A model generated the notes under the pieces. It saw only the letters and a program-made list of their open reading frames with translations. It searched no databases and had not been told where the DNA came from. Positions 21,828-32,744 of a DNA stretch of 64,000 nt are shown here, piece after piece. This DNA is from Spiroplasma endosymbiont of Poecilobothrus nobilitatus (GTDB lineage: Bacteria > Bacillota_I > Bacilli_A > Mycoplasmatales > Mycoplasmataceae). A program made the position numbers and the translations under genes. The stretch spans positions 496,001 through 560,000 of the forward strand of contig NZ_OZ034915.1 in NCBI RefSeq assembly GCF_964030655.1, in the 5' to 3' direction. Position 1 is the stretch's first letter. Each line of letters begins with the position of its first letter.

Positions 21828-23171
21828 ATGCAGAAAAAAGCAAAGTTTTTAGAATTAAATAGTATTGTTAGTAAACAGCTTAATTTAGCAACTAATATTC
21901 GAAAAAAAATGCAGGAAATTTTTAGAATTTATAAAAATAGTTTTCAAAAATTAGGTTATCAAACAATTGCTCTTGGTGAATATGGTTTTAAAACATTAAC
22001 AAAATATGACAAGTTAGAGTTAGAATTAGCCGTTATTAAGTATCATCCTAAAAATAAAACAGGCTTACGTGAACAAATGTTTCAAGTTGTTTTAAATGAA
22101 ATGCGCAAAAATATTAGCAAAGGAACAGTTATCAAGGATAGTCAAAATGATGGTTATTTAGAATATCAAGTTAACGATGAAATTAATTTTATTGTAAGAA
22201 TTATTCCTTTTTGTTATAAAAAAAAATCAGAAGGAGAATTAACATATATTTTTTGACGAAATGGAATTGAAAAAAATGATAATGTTATTCAAGTTGTCCA
22301 AGGTTTTAATAAAGCTAATAAGATTTCTAATAATTTATTACGAACATTATTAAAAATGATTAAGTATGTTTTGAAAGATGATTTTCCATATTATTATATT
22401 TTATATACTTTAAACTTACGATGGTTTTATGAATATTTTACAAAAAGATATGATAATTATTTACAAAAAATTGATATAAGTAAGCGAATTGAAAAACAAG
22501 ATTTAATGAAGTGTCGTAATATTAATTTTCAAAAAAATTGATTTTTAAATAATATTGATGGTGAAGAATTAATTTTTTATATTTTAGAACGTTTTTGAAA
22601 AACAGAAACATATTATTTTCGTGAATTTGAATTTATTGAAGAAGAAATTTTTGAATCAATTTCACGCTATAGTTGATATACCAATAATTGCTTTTTAACA
22701 CCATATGATTATTATGTGGATTTTAAAATTTATAATATTAAAGAATTTAATGATTTAAATTATGTTCAATCAGAGTTTAAAAATACTAATTTTTCGCGAA
22801 TTCAGTATGATTACTGCCGTAATCATGATTTAGGAATTTATGTTACACCAATTAAAATTTCAGGGGTAGTTGGTTTTATTGATTACGCAATTAATTTTAA
22901 ACAAAAAGCAACAGGCCTATTTAAAAAACTGGATCCGGTAAAACGAAAAGATGCGATAAGTGTTAATCAACGAGAAATTATGGAGGAACTAAATTTAATT
23001 GCACATAAATGATTAACAACTTATCGTAAAAAATTAACATATATTAAGGTTTATTTTGATAAAAAATATCCAATTATTTCATCATCAAATTATTATATGC
23101 GATTGCAAGCTATTATGACTTCTGTTGATAACTTAAAAAATGATGATTATGTTATTGGTAATGATAATTAA
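21828..23171 (+). CDS. unidentified 447-aa protein, nucleotidyltransferase-like N-terminus?
   Basis: Continuous frame with about eight TGA-coded Trp; RBS AAAGGCGAACTTA. It is soluble and rich in aromatic residues. Residues about 45-75 read LGEYGFKTLTKYDKLELELAV. This is shaped like the G-S-...-T-...-D-x-D turn of pol-beta/CD-type nucleotidyltransferases but with GE for GS and E-x-E for D-x-D, and a later strand INFIVRIIPF sits where a third acid is expected. The C-terminal half is helical and has no motif I know. The resemblance may be chance; if real, the enzyme is probably inactive. IS-B copies lie on both sides, with no co-directional neighbour. Confidence 0.6.
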
Positions 23172-23223
23172 AAGATAAAAACTATAGATTAGAACTTTTC
23201 CTAGTTAAGTTTTTAATTAAAAA

Positions 23224-24364
23224 CTTTAATTTTGTAGAAAACTCTTGATATTTATAAAATATACCTAAAATTAGGTATATTTTTAATATAAGAGGTGAAT
23301 AATTAATGGAAAAAATAATTGAAGAATTAATAAATAGTTTAACAAATGATCAATTTTTAGAATTTCATGAAAAAGTCAAAAAAGAAGCAGAATTAATTAA
23401 AAAACAAAAACGCTTAAATGAAATTGATCAAAAATTTAGGGATAAAGGTATTAAATGTCCTAATTGTAAATCTTTTTATTGTGTTAAAAATGGTCATAAT
23501 CCTGAAGGAAAACAAAAATATTTATGCAAAAAATGTCGTGCTAGTTTTGATGCTTTTCGTGATCATTTTACGTATTGAAGTCATTTAAATTATGAACAGT
23601 GAAATTTATTGATTCAAATTTCATTATTAGGCCAATCTAGTAAAATGATTTCCCGCTTTATTAAAACATCACCGAAAACCGCTTGATATAATCGCCAAAA
23701 AATAATGAAATCAAAACAATTAGAAAACACCCAATTAAAATTTAAAACTTTAAATGGCCAAATTCAAATCGATGAAACATTTATTAAAGAAATCCACAAA
23801 GGTAATTTTAAAGATAAATTTGATAAAAAAAAATTCATCTTGATTCATTTTCGACCAACACTAAATGTTGTGTTCAAATGGCTGTTGATAGCAATAATAA
23901 TATTTATGTTAAATCAACCAACACAAAACGATTACAAAAACAGTGAATTATTGAAAATATTAATAAACAATTAATCAAAGAAAATTCAATTATTATTTCT
24001 GACAGGAAACCATTATATTTATTAGTATCAAAACAAACAAATTCTATTTTATTAGCAACTAAAACTAGTATAAATCCTGATGCTAGTTATCGGAAGTTAA
24101 ATAAAATTAGTAAATTACAATCAAATCTTAAAGAATCCTTAATTCATTATCATGGCTTAGGTTTCACGAACATTCAAAATTATTTAAATCTCTGAAAAAG
24201 AAAATACCAGCATAAAGGTTTAACGCCAAACCAACAATCAACGGTATTATATTTTAACATATAAAAAAGTTAAATAACAATATTAAAATTTTATATAATT
24301 TTCTTTTAAAGTTATCATATTGATGATTTTTTTTATTTCATCAAGAGTTTTCTACAAAATTAAA
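23224..24364 (+). mobile_element. IS-B copy 4, full length, transposase frameshifted
   Basis: Both ends are present. The transposase from 23306 is intact through IDETF, but loses one base in an A-run near 23825 (normal reading DKFDKRKIHL), which shifts the frame. No clear duplication at its flanks. Confidence 0.85.
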
Positions 24365-24391
24365 AATAATAAATATACGGTATAATATTAT

Positions 24392-24969
24392 TATGAGAAA
24401 AGTACTTGATGGAAACTATTTAATGGAAACTATTTATAAGGATTTAAAAACTATTTATTATGTGGGGTGAAAAAGTGTCAACTTTAGGTGGGAACAATTG
24501 TAGCCAATTTTATGATAATGTTATTCGTGAATTATCAATGATTGTGAATAATGAAAAAATTATATCACATAATAATCCTGTCTTAGCATTAGAAATAAAA
24601 TTGTATTATTTTATAAAAAGTTCAAAATATAATTCAACATAAAAAGATGAAATTTTGAAACTAATGATTATTGAACGAACAAAAGCCTTAGAATATAAGG
24701 CAACCGAGTTAATTAAAGAATATGCACAGGTTTATCAAAAAATTTATCAAAAACCATTAGATTTACAATATGCCTATATCTCAATCTTAAAAAAGGTAAA
24801 ATATTTTTCCAAAGAACGTTATGGTGAACTATTAAATATTATTCGTAACTTTTATTGCCGTTATTTAGAGGCAATAACATTGACAAGAATTAGTGGAAGA
24901 AATTATTGCCGAATCGTAACGAAGAATGCAGGCTGTTTTTTTCAAAGAAAGCAACAACGTAATAATTAA
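24392..24969 (+). pseudogene. unidentified degraded gene
   Basis: A frame from 24460 to 24969 is open except for a TAA at 24640. The start probably lies upstream at 24392 (MRKVLDGNYLMETIYKDLK) in another frame. The second half is helical and basic (SILKKVKYFSKERYGELL...). It ends immediately before a strong terminator, as a real gene would. No family recognised; one frameshift and one stop suggest decay. Confidence 0.45.
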
Positions 24970-25003
24970 AAATCGATATATTTATGTTAATATATCGATT
25001 TTT
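24968..25003 (+). terminator. intrinsic terminator
   Basis: AAAAATCGATATAT pairs with ATATATCGATTTTT around a short loop, between the degraded gene and coaBC. Confidence 0.85.
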
Positions 25004-25038
25004 AATTATATAATTATAACAATGATTGAGGTGCTAAA

Positions 25039-25606
25039 ATGGCAAAAATTATTTTAGTTATTACGGGAAGCATTGCATACTGTATTAACATGAACAAACT
25101 GTTCCTTAACAACAATTGTTGGTGATTGTGATTTTCCAATTTATTATGAGCATGTTAAAGCAAACACAAACGATGAAATGTTAACGGCAATGTTAAAAAC
25201 GTATAAAGAACAAGACATTTTTATTGCATGTGCTGCTTTAAATGATTATCAAGTTGCGGTTCATATTAAAGGAAAAATTAGTAAGCGAAAAAATCCTCAA
25301 CTTGCTGTGTCATTACTTCCTAATGTTGATGTCTTATCTGAATTAGGTAAGTTAAAACAGCAGCAAATTTTAGTTGGTTTTAGTGCTCAAAATAATTTTG
25401 ATTTAGATTATGCTCACCAAAAGTTAATTGACAAAAATTTAGATTTAATTATTATCAATCAAATTAATGTTATGGGTGCTGATCAAAATAAAATCATTTT
25501 ATTAACAAAAAAAGGGCATCAACAAATTCCTGGTCAAAACAAAATTATTATTGCAAAAGAAATTTTAGCAGCAATTAGTGAATTAATAAAGGAGCGAACA
25601 CAATAA
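25039..25606 (+). pseudogene. coaBC: coenzyme A biosynthesis bifunctional protein, internal deletion
   Basis: The start (MAKIILVITGSIA) is the typical first strand of the CoaC flavoprotein domain. After 13 residues the sequence jumps, out of frame, into the CoaB half (HTVLTWTNCSLTTIVGDCDF). CoaB then runs intact to the stop with AALNDYQVAVHIKGKISK and NQINVMGADQNKIILL, typical of phosphopantothenoyl-cysteine synthetase. Roughly 180 residues of decarboxylase domain are missing. A CoaB-only product from the internal ATG at 25178 is conceivable but would lack the start of its domain. The stop overlaps the coaX start by one base. Confidence 0.8.
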
Positions 25607-26370
25607 TGAAATTATTAGTTGATATTGGTAATACAGCAATTAAATTTGCAATTCTTAATTCTCAAAAAAAGATTATTGTTTTTTTAAAAATGTCTAGTAG
25701 CGAATTAGTTGCTGAAAAGAATTTTCGGCAAAAAATAATAACTGGTTTAAGTACAATAAAATTAGTTTTAAAAGATCTTACATTATTAGCTTTATCTTCT
25801 GTTCGTCCAATGTGAGATGATTTATTTTATCAATTGGCTGAAGATTTAAAAATTCCTTTTTATCAAGTTAAAAAAAATTTGTTTACTGATCGGTTAAAAA
25901 CAGACATTCCTAATCTTCGTAATCTTGGTGCTGATTTAATTGTTGGTTCATATGCAACATTAGCTTTATTTACTAAACAAGATATTATTTTAGTTAATAT
26001 GGGAACAGCAACAACAATTTCATTACTAAAACAAGGAATTCTCTTAGGAACAATTATTATGCCAGGTTTAGAAACAGCAGCAGAAGCTTTATTTGAACGT
26101 GCACAATTATTACAAAAATTTGATTTTTCTTATGACAATGCGATTTTAGGAAAAAATACTAAACAAGCAATCAATATTGGATTAGTCAATGGTCATTTAT
26201 TAGCAATTACTGCTTTTGTTAACCAACTTGCAACTGAAGCAATAAAACCACAAGTAATTTTAACAGGAGGTAATGCTCTTTACATTAAAAAATTAGTTAA
26301 TTACAATTATGATAAAGATTTACTTTTTAAAGGGCTAGTTACCATTTTACAAGATAATAAATTATTATAA
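25606..26370 (+). CDS. coaX: type III pantothenate kinase, with altered motifs
   Basis: 254 residues, normal for CoaX; phosphorylates pantothenate as the first step to coenzyme A. The ASKHA-fold motifs are present: DIGNTAIKFA (phosphate 1), GADLIVGSYA, GTATTISLL, MPGLETAAEALFERA, LTGGNA and the C-terminal KGL. Two canonical positions differ. The usual D-x-G-T-A-x-T reads N-x-G-T-A-x-T, and GADR reads GADL. The first-motif Asp and the Asp of GAD are kept. ATG overlaps the coaBC stop (ATAATGA), implying translational coupling. One Trp is TGA. The frame is intact but function may be impaired. Confidence 0.85.
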
Positions 26371-26383
26371 AAAATAGGACTAA

Positions 26384-26407
26384 ATGAATATGTCAAGAAA
26401 AGTAGAA
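26384..26407 (+). pseudogene. 5' stub of a gene cut off by IS-A
   Basis: ATG at 26384, eight codons (MNMSRKVE) and then the IS-A copy 6 boundary. The continuation is not found on the other side. Placed as the third gene after coaX, but too short to identify. Confidence 0.3.
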
Positions 26408-27278
26408 TGGAATGGCAACACTTTTTAGGACACTTTTTATATAGACATTTGTTTTCTAAAAGTAACTGGAGATAAATAATTTAAACTGCCATGAATTCGA
26501 ATATTGTTATATCAATGCACAAAAAAAAGTTCGTATTTTAATTGTGTTAAATTTTTAAATTTTTTACCCTTAATAAATTCAGTTTTAAAAGTTTTGTAAG
26601 TTGTTTCAGCCACAGCATTATCATAAGGGCAGACTTTATTGCTTAATGATCTTTTAATATTAAAAGTTATTAAAATTTCATCAATGATTTTATTTTTAAA
26701 CTCATTACCACGATCAGTATGAAATAGATTTATTTGATTTAATGGTCGTGTTATTTTATGAAAAGCTTGTTGGACCAGTTCGGCTGTTTTATTCGGCCCA
26801 GCACTATAACCAATTATTTCACGATTAAACAAGTCAATTAATAAACAAATATAATGTTATTTAGCGCCAACTTGAACATATGTTAAATCACTAACAATAA
26901 CTTCATTAGGTTTTTTGTTGTTAAATTGACGATTTAAAATATTATTAATTTGATCATTATTGACTGTTGTTTTATGATTATGATATTTTAATTTGGTGTA
27001 TTTAGAAACCAAATTATTTTTGATCATAAAGAATCTGATTTTTCGCCGCGATAAGATGATATCTTTTCTGTTTAAAATAACTTTAATTTTGTGACTTTTA
27101 TTAAAGGCACTGATAATTTCTTGTTCATAATTATTAACTTGCTTGTTAATACATTTATTAGTTTGATAATAATACGTTGATTTTGATAAACCCAAAATCT
27201 TACATATTTTTCTTACTGAATATTTTGTTTTGTTGTTATTAATTATTGTTATTTTTTGGCCATTATCAGTGCGGCTTG
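26408..27278 (-). mobile_element. IS-A copy 6, partial (lacks left end), 18-bp deletion variant
   Basis: The right end is at 26408. orfB is present (SHKIKV, hence the 18-bp deletion), but most of orfA and the left end are missing where IS-A copy 7 starts in the opposite direction at 27279. Confidence 0.85.
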
Positions 27279-28500
27279 TGGATAGGCTACAATTATTAGG
27301 ACCATAATTATATAGACTTCAAAATTAGATAAAATTATTAAGAAAGAAGGAATATAAAAATGGGAAATAAAACTTCATACTCTGAAGAATTTAAAAAACA
27401 AATTGTCATGCTATATAAAAATGGTAAAAGTGTTATTAATCTAGGGCAAGAATATAATTTACCAAAACCAACTATTTATAGTTGAGTTAAAAATTATAAT
27501 AATTCTGGTTCATTTAAAGCAAAAGACAATCGCACACTAGAAGAAAATGAATTAATTTACTTTCGAAAAGAAAACAAACAATCACGAATGGAAAATGACA
27601 TTTTAAAGCAAGCCGCACTGATAATGGCCAAAAAATAACAATAATTAATAACAACAAAACAAAATATTCAGTAAGAAAAATATGTAAGATTTTGGGTTTA
27701 TAAAAATCAACGTATTATTATCAAACTAATAAATGTATTAACAAGCAAGTTAATAATTATGAACAAGAAATTATCAGTGCCTTTAATAAAAGTCGCAAAA
27801 TTTATGGGGCTCGCAAAATTAAAGTTATTTTAAACAGAAAAGATATCATCTTATCGCGGCGAAAAATCAGATTCTTTATGATCAAAAATAATTTGGTTTC
27901 TAAATACACCAAATTAAAATATCATAATCATAAAACAACAGTCAATAATGATCAAATTAATAATATTTTAAATCGTCAATTTAACAACAAAAAACCTAAT
28001 GAAGTTATTGTTAGTGATTTAACATATGTTCAAGTTGGCGCTAAATGACATTATATTTGTTTATTAATTGACTTGTTTAATCGTGAAATAATTGGTTATA
28101 GTGCTGGGCCGAATAAAACAGCCGAACTGGTCCAACAAGCTTTTCATAAAATAACACGACCATTAAATCAAATAACTCTATTTCATACTGATCGTGGTAA
28201 TGAGTTTAAAAATAAAATCATTGATGAAATTTTAATAACTTTTAATATTAAAAGATCATTAAGCAATAAAGGCTGCCCTTATGATAATGCTGTGGCTGAA
28301 ACAACTTACAAAACTTTTAAAACTGAATTTATTAAGGGTAAAAAATTTAAAAATTTAACACAATTAAAATACGAACTTTTTGATTTTGTGCATTGATATA
28401 ACAATATTCGAATTCATGGCAGTTTAAATTATTTATCTCCAGTTACTTTTAGAAAACAAATGTCTATATAAAAAGTGTCCTAAAAAGTGTTGCCATTCCA
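27279..28500 (+). mobile_element. IS-A copy 7 (1222 bp) with a divergent orfA patch
   Basis: Full-length. orfA (27360-27638) is open, but residues after EENE read [16 protein letters not shown] instead of [16 protein letters not shown]. This is a local patch of differences not seen in other copies. orfB is interrupted by TCA-to-TAA near 27701 (GL*KSTYYY). Confidence 0.85.
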
Positions 28501-29028
28501 TTAATCGTAAATTCAATGATATAAAAACAAGGTTTTCAGTACTATATACTGATGTAACATATTTAATTTGAAAAGGAGAAAGATATTATCAATCAACAAT
28601 TATTGATGGATATACTAAAAAAATAGTTGATGTAAAGTGATCTAAATATAATGACAATAAATTAGTAATGGATAATTTAAATGATGCAATTAATAAAATA
28701 AAATTAATAAAAAAAGATCTGAATGGAATAATAATTCACTCAGATCACGGATATCAATATACATCCACTATTTATCACGATAAATGTTTATCTAACGGTA
28801 TTATAATTTCAATGGGGAAAAAATACCACTGTGCAGATAATATTGTTATAGAAAGTTTTCATTCATTACTTAAGAAAGCTACAATCCATAATAAAATATA
28901 TAATTCACATGAAGAATATATACAAGATGTTATAAAATGAAATACATGATATTCAAATCGTAAAGAAAAAGATATAATTAAAAAAATAGTAAATACTTTT
29001 TATTAGTACTTACTAAAATGGGTGCACT
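28501..29028 (+). mobile_element. IS-C copy 3, 3' part
   Basis: IS-C orfB from KRKFNDIKTRFSVLYTDVTY to the right end ATGGGTGCACT. The 5' half is replaced by IS-A copy 7. Catalytic motifs are retained in the remaining part. Confidence 0.8.
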
Positions 29029-29088
29029 ATACTTTGCCATTTAAATAATGCTATTTAGGAATAAAGTGTTCTTTTTAGTTTTTTAAAA

Positions 29089-29334
29089 TTATTGCAATTT
29101 AATAAGTTTATTTTTAGTTGCTTTCTTTTTATTTTTTAAATAAAGACGAGTATAATAAATTACTTGTGCTAATAATATAACAAAAATATTGATAAACGCG
29201 AATAAACTACAATGTCAAGGTGTTTGTGGTAAAGCAAACACAGCAATTAATAATGATAACGCATAAGAATTTAAGATTCCCCAAATTGTAATTTTATGTC
29301 ATAATTTTAGTTTTCTTTTTTGACCTTTTTTCAT
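29089..29334 (-). CDS. small two-helix membrane protein (81 aa)
   Basis: ATG at 29334; a basic N-terminus (MKKGQKRKLKLWHKI), two hydrophobic helices (about residues 18-37 and 44-60), then a basic tail. Two TGA-coded Trp and one TGG. The RBS is AAAGGTCACAAGT-like. IS-C and IS-B flank it. No family recognised. Confidence 0.6.
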
Positions 29335-29433
29335 ACTTGTGACCTTTCTTTGAATTTTTCCATATTCAATATGTGTAAAATTACACTTAGTATCATTTTA
29401 TCCTAAAAATATTAGATTTTTTTTTAATTTTGT

Positions 29434-30202
29434 TTTAATTTTGTAGAAAACTCTTGATGAAATAAAAAAATCATCAATATGATAACTTTAAAAGAAAATT
29501 ATATAAACTTTTAATATTGTTATTTAACTTTTTTATACGTTAAAATATAATACTGATGATTGTTGGTTTGGCGCTAAACCTTTATGCTGGTATTTTCATT
29601 TTCAGAGATTTAAATAATTTTGAATGTTCGTGAAACCTAAGCCATGATAATGAATTAAGGATTCTTTAAGATTTGATTGTAATTTACTAATTTTATTTAA
29701 CTTCCGATAAATAGCATCATGATTTGCAATAGTTTTAGTTGCTAATAAAATATAATTTGTTTTTTTGCTACTAATAAATATAATGGTTGCATGTCAGAAA
29801 TAATAATTGAATTTTCTTTGATTAATTGTTTATTAATATTTTCAATAATTCACTGTTTTTGTAATCGTTTTGTGTTGGTTGATTTAACATAAATATTATT
29901 ATTGCTATCAACAGCCATTTGAATACAACATTTAGTGTTGGTTGAAAATGAATCAAGATGAATTTTTCTTTTATCAAATTTATCTTTAAAATTACCTTTG
30001 TGGATTTCTTTAATAAATTTTTCATCGATTTGAATTTGGCCATTTAACGTTTTAAATTTTAATTGGGTGTTTTCTAATTGTTTTGATTTCATTATTTTTT
30101 GGCGATTATATCAAGCGGTTTTCGGTGATGTTTTAATAAAGTGGGAAATCATTTTACTAGATTGGCCTAATAATGAAATTTGAATCAATAAATTTCACTG
30201 TT
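29434..30202 (-). mobile_element. IS-B copy 5a, 3' part
   Basis: Left side begins with TTTAATTTTGTAGAAAAC. It holds the catalytic half of the transposase (with a frameshift near 29761) and stops at 30202, where IS-A copy 8 begins. Confidence 0.85.
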
Positions 30203-31424
30203 TGGAATGGCAACACTTTTTAGGACACTTTTTATATAGACATTTGTTTTCTAAAAGTAACTGGAGATAAATAATTTAAACTGCCATGAATTCGAATATT
30301 GTTATATCAATGCACAAAATCAAAAAGTTCGTATTTTAATTGTGTTAAATTTTTAAATTTTTTACCCTTAATAAATTCAGTTTTAAAAGTTTTGTAAGTT
30401 GTTTCAGCCACAGCATTATCATAAGGGCAGACTTTATTGCTTAATGATCTTTTAATATTAAAAGTTATTAAAATTTCATCAATGATTTTATTTTTAAACT
30501 CATTACCACGATCAGTATGAAATAGAGTTATTTGATTTAATGGTCGTGTTATTTTATGAAAAGCTTGTTGGACCAGTTCGGCTGTTTTATTCGACCCAGC
30601 ACTATAACCAATTATTTCACGATTAAACAAGTCAATTAATAAACAAATATAATGTCATTTAGCGCAAACTTGAACATATGTTAAATCACTAACAATAACT
30701 TCATTAGGTTTTTTGTTGTTAAATTGACGATTTAAAATATTATTAATTTGGTCATTATTGACTGTTGTTTTATGATTATGATATTTTAATTTGGTGTATT
30801 TAGAAACCAAATTATTTTTGATCATAAAGAATCTGATTTTTCGCCGCGATAAGATGATATCTTTTCTGTTTAAAATAACTTTAATTTTGCGAGCCCCATA
30901 AATTTTGCGACTTTTATTAAAGGCACTGATAATTTCTTGTTCATAATTATTAACTTGCTTGTTAATACATTTATTATTTTGATAATAATACGTTGATTTT
31001 GATAAACCCAAAATCTTACATATTTTTCTTACTGAATATTTTGTTTTGTTGTTATTAATTATTGTTATTTTTTGGCGATTATCAGTGCGGCTTGCTTTAA
31101 AATGTCATTTTCCATTTTCAAGTCTTTAAGTTCTTTTCGCAAAGTTATTATTTCATTTTCTTCTAGTGTGCGATTGTCTTTTGCTTTAAATGAACCAGAA
31201 TTATTATAATTTTTAACTCAACTATAAATAGTTGGTTTTGGTAAATTATATTCTTGCCCTAGATTAATAACACTTTTATCATTTTTATATAGCATGACAA
31301 TTTGTTTTTTAAATTCTTAAGAGTATGAAGTTTTATTTCTCATTTTTATATTCCTTCTTTCTTAATAATTTTATCTAATTTTGAAGTCTATATAATTATG
31401 GCCCTAATAATTGTAGCCTATCCA
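30203..31424 (-). mobile_element. IS-A copy 8 (1222 bp), decayed
   Basis: Both ends present. orfA has a GAA-to-TAA stop after SYS near its start. orfB is open, with VQVCAK and SNKVCPY substitutions. Confidence 0.85.
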
Positions 31425-32298
31425 CAAGCCGCGCTGATAATGGCTAAAAAATAACAATAATTAATAACAACAAAACAAAATATTCAGTAAGAAAAATATG
31501 TAAGATTTTGGGTTTATCAAAATAAACGTATTATTATCAAACTAATAAATGTATTAACAAGCAAGTTAATAATTATGAACAAGAAATTATCAGTGCTTTT
31601 AATAAAAGTAGCAAAATTAAAGTTATTTTAAACAGAAAAGATATCATCTTATCGCGGCGAAAAATCATATTCTTTATGATCAAAAATAATTTGGTTTCTA
31701 AATACACCAAATTAAAATATCATAATCATAAAACAACAGTCAATAATGACCAAATTAATAATATTTTAAATCGTCAATTTAACAACAAAAAACCTAATGA
31801 AGTTATTGTTAGTGATTTAACATATGTTCAAGTTGGCGCTAAATGACATTATATTTGTTTATTAATTGACTTGTTTAATCGTGAAATAATTGGTTATAGT
31901 GCTGGGCCGAATAAAACAGCCGAACTGGTCCAACAAGCTTTTCATAAAATAACACGACCATTAAATCAAATAACTCTATTTCATACTGATCGTGGTAATA
32001 AGTTTAAAAATAAAATCATTGATGAAATTTTAATAACTTTTAATATTAAAAGATAATTAAGCAATAAAGGCTGCCCTTATGATAATGATGTGGCTGAAAC
32101 AACTTACAAAACTTTTAAAACTGAATTTATTAAGGGTAAAAAATTTAAAAATTTAACACAATTAAAATAAGAACTTTTTGATTTTGTGCATTGATATAAC
32201 AATATTCGAATTCATGGCAGTTTAAATTATTTATCTCCAGTTACTTTTAGAAAACAAATGTCTATATAAAAAGTGTCCTAAAAAGTGTTGCCATTCCA
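31425..32298 (+). mobile_element. IS-A copy 9, 3' part, 18-bp deletion variant, heavily mutated
   Basis: Begins near the end of orfA, head-to-head with copy 8. orfB contains the 18-bp deletion and several stops (near 32052 and 32167). Right end CCATTCCA at 32298. Confidence 0.85.
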
Positions 32299-32730
32299 GT
32301 GGGAAATCATTTTACTAGATTGCCCTAATAATGAAATTTGAATCAATAAATTTCACTGTTCATAATTTAAATGACTTCAATACGTAAAATGATCACGAAA
32401 AGCATCAAAACTAGCACGACATTTTTTGCATAAATATTTTTGTTTTCCTTCAGGATTATGACCATTTTTAACACAATAAAAAGATTGACAATTAGGACAT
32501 TTAATACCTTTATCCCTAATTTTTGATCAATTTCATTTAAGCGTTTTTGTTTTTTAATTAATTCTGCTTCTTTTTTGACTTTTTCATGAAATTCTAAAAA
32601 TTAATCATCTGTTAAACTATTTATTAATTCTTCAATTATTTTTTCCATTAATTATTCACCTCTTATATTAAAAATATACCTAATTTTAGGTATATTTTAT
32701 AAATATCAAGAGTTTTCTACAAAATTAAAG
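32299..32730 (-). mobile_element. IS-B copy 5b, 5' part
   Basis: The N-terminal half of an IS-B transposase on the minus strand, up to the terminal repeat. It overlaps IS-B copy 5a by about 65 bp of duplicated sequence (from GTGGGAAATCATTTTACTAG), so 5a and 5b are not simply two halves of one element. It has a CAA-to-TAA stop and a one-base deletion. Confidence 0.85.
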
Positions 32731-32744
32731 AAAAATTTTATTCT

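Noticed and set aside
25178-25606. Functional stand-alone CoaB
   Set aside because: The frame is open, but the domain lacks its N-terminal nucleotide-binding part and the start has no RBS.
7612-29028. Composite transposon carrying cargo genes between same-family ISs
   Set aside because: The enclosed genes are ordinary chromosomal housekeeping genes, and IS orientations and junctions fit independent insertion plus deletion.
29850-30092. Overlapping frames in IS-B parts that look like separate small membrane proteins
   Set aside because: They are alternative frames of the transposase segment NFKDKFDKRKIHL; the same shadow appears in every IS-B copy.
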